DNA of 47,220 bases from JBECKQ01 sp040235375. GTDB lineage: Bacteria; Planctomycetota; Phycisphaerae; UBA1845. The position numbers and the translations under genes were made by a program. Positions 42,098-47,220 of this stretch are shown here, in pieces; within the stretch, counting starts at the first letter, position 1; every line of letters starts with the position of its first letter. The stretch covers positions 1 through 47,220 of the forward strand of contig JBECKQ010000255.1 in the NCBI GenBank assembly GCA_040235375.1. Direction: 5' to 3'. The notes under the pieces were generated by a model. It had not been told where the DNA came from. It did not search any database and saw only the letters and a list, made by a program, of their open reading frames with translations.

Positions 42098-44866
42098 ATG
42101 CAGCGCATCTGCAAGTGCCTTGTTTTGTGTGCTTTTGCCACGTGTGCAATGGCCGCCGCTCCCGCACAAGACCGCATCGCCGCCGACGCTCTGGCCCAGC
42201 TTCAGGCGGAAGTGCCCTACGTCGGCATCGCGCGCACGGGTGACCGGATCACGCGGCTCTACGGAACGCCGCTTGCCTTCGGCAACGATGCGATCAGTGC
42301 CGCGGACAACTTCCGGCTGGCGCGTGCCGAAGTGTTCGGCGTCGCTCCGGAGCATCTCGTTGCGAAGGGCGTTGCGGAAGGTGTCCCCTCATCGATCCCG
42401 TTGATGTACGACCCGGAGACCGGCACGTACAAATTCACGCTCGTCCGCTATGCCCAAGAGGTCGATGGCCTGCCCGTGTTCCGCGCCGACCTGCGCGTCC
42501 TCGTGCGGAACGAGCCGGGCAGTCCCGTCGTGCTCGCCACCGCGAACCTGCGCGACCTCCACGGTTTCCAGCCGGGCGTCGTGCCCGCCGTGCCGCTGCG
42601 CAGCGCGGTGCAGGCGATGATTCCCGGCCTGACAAGATCCACCGAGCCGCAGACGGTCATCTGGGCCGGGGAGGGCGAGACGAAGGCGGAACCGCGACTC
42701 GCGATCACGTTCATCGGCGAGAACGACGCCACGGATCAGACGCACTGGAAGGACCTGTTCGTCGTTGACCCGAACACCGGCGAGATTGTCTACCGCGAAA
42801 GCCGGATCATCTTCACCGATGTCTCCGGTTCGGTGAGCGCGATGGCCACGGACGGACCGAAGTCGGCCGAGTGCGGACCGGAGACGATGCAGCCGATGCC
42901 GTACGCGACGGCCGGCATTCAGGGCGGCAACTCCACGTATACCGACCCCTTCGGCGACTTCGTCATCTCCAATTCCGGAACGTCGCAGGTCACCGTGCAG
43001 TCGCCGATGACCGGTCACTACTTCTACATCGACGACGTGGCCACGTCCGAAGAGACGCTGTCGTCGAGCGTCGTGCCGCCCGGCCCGGTGGACTTCGTCC
43101 ACAACTCGGCCAACACCAACGAGTACATCCGCGCCCAGGCCAACGGCTACATCGGCGCGAACATCGTTCGCGACTTCGTCTTGCGGTACAACCCCTCCTA
43201 CCCCGTCATCTCCACCGATACGGACTTTCCCGTTGTCGTCAACCGCAACGATTTCTACTGCCCGGGAAATGCGTGGTATGACGGCTATGCGCTGAATCTG
43301 TGCCGGGCCGGAGGCGGCTATCCCAACACCTCGTTCTCGAGCGTGATCTATCACGAGTATGGGCACCACGTCGTCGACTCCGGAGGCAGCGGCCAGGACC
43401 AGTACGGCGAAGGCATGGGCGACTGCCTGTCCGTGCTGGTTCTCGACGACCCGGTCCTCGGTTACGGCTTCCTCGGCAACTGCAACACCGGCCTGCGCTA
43501 CGCCGACAACACGCTGCAATATCCCTGCTCCGGCGAGGTGCATGATTGCGCCGAACTGCTCTCCGGCTGCGTGTGGGACACGCGGAACGAACTGGCCGCC
43601 AGCTATCCCGACACCTATATCGACATCCTGGGGAGCCTGACGATTAACTCCGTGCTGCTCCATTCGGGCGGCCTCATCACCCCGCAGATCGCCATCGATT
43701 TCCTCACGCTCGACGACACCGACGGCGACATCTACAACGGCACGCCGCACGCCCGCGAGATATGCACGGGCTTTGCCGCGCATAACATGGACTGCCCCCC
43801 CGAAGTGCCGCTGGAGTCGATGGCCTTCGAATACCCCGAAGGCCTGCCTGACATCGTTCCTCCCGCCGAGGCGACCACCATCCGCGTCGACGTCGTCGGC
43901 ATCGGTGCGACGCCCGTGCCGGACAGCGGGCAGATTCATTACCGCGTGGACGGCGGCGCGTGGTCGGTCAACGACATGACGCAGATCGCCGCCAACCAGT
44001 ACGAAGGTGATCTGCCGCCCGCGAACTGCGGCAGCGTGGTCGAATGGTATGTCAGCGCCGACGGCTCCGGTGGTCAAACGTACAACGACCCGGCCATCGC
44101 TCCCGCCGCGACGTACTCCGCTGACGTAGCGACCGGCACCACCACTTATTTCGACGACGACTTCGAAACGAACAAGGGCTGGACGGTCACCGCCGGTGCC
44201 ACCACCGGTAACTGGGAACGCGCCGACCCGCAGCAGGTCAACAACGGTGGCGCCATCACCCAGCCGGAGGATGATCACACGGCCACGGGAACGCTGTGCT
44301 ACGTTACCGGGGCCAGCGCGGGCAGCAGCGCCGGCGCTTATGACGTGGATGGCGGGCCCACCATGCTCACGTCCCCGGTGCTCGCCCTGGCCGGCACGAC
44401 GCCAATAGTAAGCTACTGGCGATGGTTCTACATCGGCACGACCCTGGACGACTCGCTGGTCGTCGAAGTCTCCAATGACAACGGATCGAGCTGGGTGACC
44501 GTCGAGACGGTTTCCAACTCGACGCTGTGGACGTACGCCGAGTGGAGGCTTGCCGACTACGTCACGCCCACCGACCAGGTGCGCGTTCGCTTTACGGTGA
44601 CCGACAATCCGAACAACTCGCTGCTCGAAGCGCTCATCGACGACTTCAACGTCACGTCGCTCGACTGCTTCCTGCTGCAAGGTGACGGCGACTTCGAGCC
44701 CGACGGCGACGTGGACCTGATGGACTTCGCCATGTTCCAGCAGTGCTTCGGGCAGTCGCCGATGCCGGCCGAGTGCCAGCCGGGCGATCTGAACGGCAGC
44801 GGGTCGGTGGATACGAGCGACATGGCAGACTTCGAGTCCGCATTGAACGGACCGCTGTCGAAGTAG
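42098..44866 (+). CDS. Secreted M36/M4-like zinc metalloprotease with dockerin-like C-terminus
   Basis: A 922-residue exported protein. GGAGG seven bases before the second of two ATGs decides the start; the one at 42095 is nearly as good. Order: signal peptide (about 1-23, ending AAAPAQD), propeptide with PepSY/FTP-like strands (about 40-240, with FVVDPNTGEIVYRES), catalytic domain with the zinc motif HEYGH (419-423) and third ligand Glu438 in GEGMGD, as in fungalysin/thermolysin-type enzymes, then a beta-sandwich (about 580-670), a jelly-roll with DDDFETNKGWTV (about 685-855) and a dockerin-like tail with two EF-hand-like loops (QGDGDFEPDGDVDLMDF and GDLNGSGSVDTSDM, from about 863). It probably digests extracellular protein and may sit on the surface. 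Its family is chosen by motif, not by search. Confidence 0.9.
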   Translation: MQRICKCLVLCAFATCAMAAAPAQDRIAADALAQLQAEVPYVGIARTGDRITRLYGTPLAFGNDAISAADNFRLARAEVFGVAPEHLVAKGVAEGVPSSIPLMYDPETGTYKFTLVRYAQEVDGLPVFRADLRVLVRNEPGSPVVLATANLRDLHGFQPGVVPAVPLRSAVQAMIPGLTRSTEPQTVIWAGEGETKAEPRLAITFIGENDATDQTHWKDLFVVDPNTGEIVYRESRIIFTDVSGSVSAMATDGPKSAECGPETMQPMPYATAGIQGGNSTYTDPFGDFVISNSGTSQVTVQSPMTGHYFYIDDVATSEETLSSSVVPPGPVDFVHNSANTNEYIRAQANGYIGANIVRDFVLRYNPSYPVISTDTDFPVVVNRNDFYCPGNAWYDGYALNLCRAGGGYPNTSFSSVIYHEYGHHVVDSGGSGQDQYGEGMGDCLSVLVLDDPVLGYGFLGNCNTGLRYADNTLQYPCSGEVHDCAELLSGCVWDTRNELAASYPDTYIDILGSLTINSVLLHSGGLITPQIAIDFLTLDDTDGDIYNGTPHAREICTGFAAHNMDCPPEVPLESMAFEYPEGLPDIVPPAEATTIRVDVVGIGATPVPDSGQIHYRVDGGAWSVNDMTQIAANQYEGDLPPANCGSVVEWYVSADGSGGQTYNDPAIAPAATYSADVATGTTTYFDDDFETNKGWTVTAGATTGNWERADPQQVNNGGAITQPEDDHTATGTLCYVTGASAGSSAGAYDVDGGPTMLTSPVLALAGTTPIVSYWRWFYIGTTLDDSLVVEVSNDNGSSWVTVETVSNSTLWTYAEWRLADYVTPTDQVRVRFTVTDNPNNSLLEALIDDFNVTSLDCFLLQGDGDFEPDGDVDLMDFAMFQQCFGQSPMPAECQPGDLNGSGSVDTSDMADFESALNGPLSK

Positions 44867-44886
44867 GTAGTGCCGGCGTACAGGGG

Positions 44887-44980
44887 TACGGTCTCGCCGC
44901 CAGGCGAGGCCGTGGGCGCCGCCTGCAACGGTCGGAGGCGCATAATTCCACGGCCTAACCTTTCGGGCCGGACCGCGCCA
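44887..44980. repeat. Two-arm element, family A (diverged)
   Basis: The left arm GGTCTCGCC-GCCA-GGCGAGGCC is a 9-bp hairpin (44890-44911, one G-U pair). The right arm CCACGGCCTAACCTTTCGGGCCGGACCGCGCCA (44948-44980) aligns with the inverted arm of the 5771 element. The two-arm layout and length (about 94 bp) match that element. It lies between the metalloprotease and second subtilase genes, and fills most of their 217-base gap. Confidence 0.6.
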
Positions 44981-45083
44981 CCCTGCCAGTCGACGAGTGA
45001 AGCCGGTTGGTCGAATCGTCTGCAATGACCCCCGGCATGTGAGCGGCTCCCGCAGGATTCCTTCCAATCGCCAGGAGGTCACG

Positions 45084-47220
45084 ATGACTCTTCGCGCAAA
45101 AACCGGAATGTACGCGGCAGCAAAAGTGCTGCTGCTGATCGTGCTTTTCGCGACCGCGCCCGTTAACGCGCAGCACGTTGTGCTTGATCGTGCCGAAGCG
45201 GTGAAGATGGCTCGCGAAAAGGGCTGGATCGTCCGCGAAGTCACGCCCGAGCACGTCATCGAGCTGCAGGCCGTGGTCAACGGCATACCCAAGTATTACA
45301 TCACGCATAACGCCGACGCGGCCGACTCGATCAGCACGGACGAGTGCCTGCCCGGTGGGTCGAGCGGACTCGACCTGACCGGCGGCGGCGTCACGCTTGG
45401 CATCTGGGACGGTGGCGGCGTCCGCACCACGCACCAGGAGTTCGGCGGGCGCGCCACGCAGATGGACTCCCCGAGCGCCACGCACTACCACTCGACGCAC
45501 GTCGCCGGCACGATGATCGCCTCCGGGGTCGTCGCCGCGGCCAAGGGGATGTCGCCGGCCGCCTCACTCAACTGCTGGGACTGGGACAGCGACACGACGG
45601 AGATGCGCAATGCCGCCGCCGGCGGGCTGCGCGTATCCAATCATTCCTACGGATTCGCGACCGGGTGGACGTGGATCTCCTCGTACGGTGAGTGGTTCTG
45701 GTACGGCGACGTGACCGTCAGCACCACGGAGGACAACTGGTTCGGGCTCTACACCTCGTACTCCCAGGATCTCGACGATATCGCCCGCGACTATCCCTAC
45801 TACCTGATCGTCAAGTCCGCGGGTAACGATCGCGCGGATACCGGACCCGGCCCGGGCGGCGGTCACTATTACTACAATCCCAGTAGCGGCTACTGGGAGT
45901 GGAGCACGGACACGCGCGACCCGGACGGCGACTATGACTGTCTGGGCACGGAGACCGTGGCCAAGAACATCATGGCCGTCGCCGCCGTCGAAGACGTCAT
46001 CGGTGGGTACGCCGGCGTCGGCAGCGTGACCATGAGTTACTTTTCGAGCTGGGGGCCTACCGACGACGGCCGCATTAAGCCCGACATCTCCGCCAACGGC
46101 GTGGGACTCTACTCCTGTCTCGACGGCAGCGATACCGACTACGACACCTTGTCGGGAACGTCGATGGCTTCCCCGAACGCCAGCGGATCGCTGGGCGTTC
46201 TCATCCAACACTGGCGGGCGACGCATCCGTCCGAGGGCGACATGCGTTCGTCCACGCTCAAGGGGCTTGTCCTGCACACCGCCGACGAGGCCGGACCCGG
46301 CAACGGTCCCGACTACCAGTTCGGCTGGGGATTGATGAACACGCTCAAGGCGGCAAACCTCATCACCGCCGACGTGACTCAACCGCTGGTCATCAGCGAG
46401 CAGACGCTCAACGACTCGGACACCTTCGAGGTCGGCGTCGTCACCGACGGCAGCGCAAGCGAACTGCGCGCCACCATCTCCTGGACCGATCCGCCCGGGA
46501 CCCCGCCTGGCAACCTCCTGAATCCCACGACGAAGATGCTGGTCAACGATCTCGACCTGCGACTCGTGCGCACGTCGCCGGCGACCACGTACCAGCCGTG
46601 GGTGCTCAATCCGGCCAGCCCCGGCTCGGCGGCGACCACCGGCGACAACAACACGGACAACGTCGAGCAGGTCGTGGTCTACTCGCCCGGCGCGGCCCAG
46701 TTCAGCCTGCGCGTGACGCACAAGGGGACGCTGTCCGGCGGCAGCCAGGTCTTCTCCCTGTTCATCTCCGGCGCTTCGGCCATCGGCGAAACACAGTGCC
46801 AGGGTGACGGCGACTGCGACGACGGCGTATTCTGCAATGGCTCCGAGACGTGCGATGCCAACCACACCTGCCAGAGCGGCGCCGATCCGTGTCCGGGCCA
46901 ACTCTGTCGCGAGAGCGACGACACGTGTGTTGATTGCCTTGACGACAGCGACTGCGCCGACGGAGTGTTCTGCAACGGCGCGGAAGTCTGCAATGCGGCC
47001 GGCACGTGCGATGCCGGCAGCGATCCCTGCCCGGGACAGACCTGCGATGAAGCGAACGACCGCTGCGTCGAGTGTTTCCAGGACGCCGACTGCGACGACG
47101 GCAACCCCTGCAACGGAGCGGAATACTGCGACGCGAACGGCATCTGCCAGGCGGGAAGCTGCGACGGTCTCGTCAGTCTCGTCGACGAGCAGTTCGAATC
47201 CGGCGCCGGCGGATTCGCCT
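45084..47220 (+). CDS. Secreted S8 subtilase, C-terminal part cut by window end
   Basis: 712 residues are visible. AGGAGG lies six bases before the ATG. Signal peptide about 1-30, then a short propeptide. Catalytic triad: Asp109 (LGIWDGG), His139 (HSTHVAG), Ser360 (SGTSMASP). A proprotein-convertase-like beta domain follows (about 420-570, with ATISWTDPPG). From residue 572 there are Cys-rich repeats of exactly 46 residues (138 bp): CxxDxDCxDGVFCNGxExC ... DPCPGQ. Two are complete and a third shorter. The last residues (EQFESGAGGFA) open a new sandwich domain. It is the second subtilase in the window but is not a close copy of the first. The dockerin tail probably lies beyond the window. Confidence 0.93.
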   Translation, partial: MTLRAKTGMYAAAKVLLLIVLFATAPVNAQHVVLDRAEAVKMAREKGWIVREVTPEHVIELQAVVNGIPKYYITHNADAADSISTDECLPGGSSGLDLTGGGVTLGIWDGGGVRTTHQEFGGRATQMDSPSATHYHSTHVAGTMIASGVVAAAKGMSPAASLNCWDWDSDTTEMRNAAAGGLRVSNHSYGFATGWTWISSYGEWFWYGDVTVSTTEDNWFGLYTSYSQDLDDIARDYPYYLIVKSAGNDRADTGPGPGGGHYYYNPSSGYWEWSTDTRDPDGDYDCLGTETVAKNIMAVAAVEDVIGGYAGVGSVTMSYFSSWGPTDDGRIKPDISANGVGLYSCLDGSDTDYDTLSGTSMASPNASGSLGVLIQHWRATHPSEGDMRSSTLKGLVLHTADEAGPGNGPDYQFGWGLMNTLKAANLITADVTQPLVISEQTLNDSDTFEVGVVTDGSASELRATISWTDPPGTPPGNLLNPTTKMLVNDLDLRLVRTSPATTYQPWVLNPASPGSAATTGDNNTDNVEQVVVYSPGAAQFSLRVTHKGTLSGGSQVFSLFISGASAIGETQCQGDGDCDDGVFCNGSETCDANHTCQSGADPCPGQLCRESDDTCVDCLDDSDCADGVFCNGAEVCNAAGTCDAGSDPCPGQTCDEANDRCVECFQDADCDDGNPCNGAEYCDANGICQAGSCDGLVSLVDEQFESGAGGFA

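Noticed and set aside
42389..45292. 967-codon open frame antisense to the metalloprotease
   Set aside because: Same reason: a GC-rich shadow frame, no ribosome binding site, no recognisable protein.

Overview
This is a GC-rich bacterial chromosomal segment, most likely from a planctomycete (PVC superphylum), perhaps of the Phycisphaerae. The reasons are: a 74-residue small basic protein of the type known in planctomycetes, verrucomicrobia and chlamydiae (35602-35826); very large secreted proteases with Cys/Asn/Asp-rich calcium-binding repeats and dockerin-like C-termini; a VPS10/sortilin-like Asp-box protein; a GAK-type gene cluster; and many short palindromic intergenic elements of the sort I associate with planctomycete genomes. 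The assignment is inference. I saw no rRNA, tRNA, CRISPR array, transposase or phage gene.

Layout. 1-5.7 kb is on the minus strand: a partial lipoprotein, glyA, an S41 processing protease, an unrecognised protein and a secreted coiled-coil-like protein. 5.9-17.8 kb is on the plus strand: a membrane glycosyltransferase, a 1455-residue subtilase, a thioredoxin/NHL-repeat protein and a 1099-residue Asp-box protein, with one small Cys-rich gene in reverse. 17.9-21.3 kb is a minus-strand operon pabB-pabC-NIF3 with a possibly leaderless start. 21.6-24.3 kb is plus: an SH3-domain envelope protein, a small lipoprotein and gpsA.

24.5-29.7 kb is the most interesting block. It is a tightly packed plus-strand cluster: a PHP-like metallo-phosphoesterase, an amphi-Trp protein, a PhoU-kinase fusion, a RimK-like ATP-grasp enzyme and an HprK-related kinase. 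It matches what protein-family databases call a GAK system, whose substrate and function I do not know to be established. The PhoU-kinase fusion, the PHP protein and a 13-codon ORF overlapping the ATP-grasp start are additions worth study.

29.7-31.7 kb is minus: endonuclease IV, a YjbQ-family protein and a response regulator fused to an XRE helix-turn-helix. The regulator's promoter carries two GATGTAA repeats 21 bp apart. 31.8-34.3 kb is plus: a HEAT-repeat protein and a membrane partner. 34.3-40.3 kb is minus: a class I aminotransferase, the small basic protein, a SPOR-like membrane protein, an 88-residue protein and a SNF2 helicase. 40.6-47.2 kb is plus: a RibD/DHFR-like reductase, an M36/M4-like metalloprotease and a second subtilase cut by the window end.

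At least nine intergenic palindromes in four sequence families, most of them carrying GTGGCAC or a near variant at an end, are scattered through the window.
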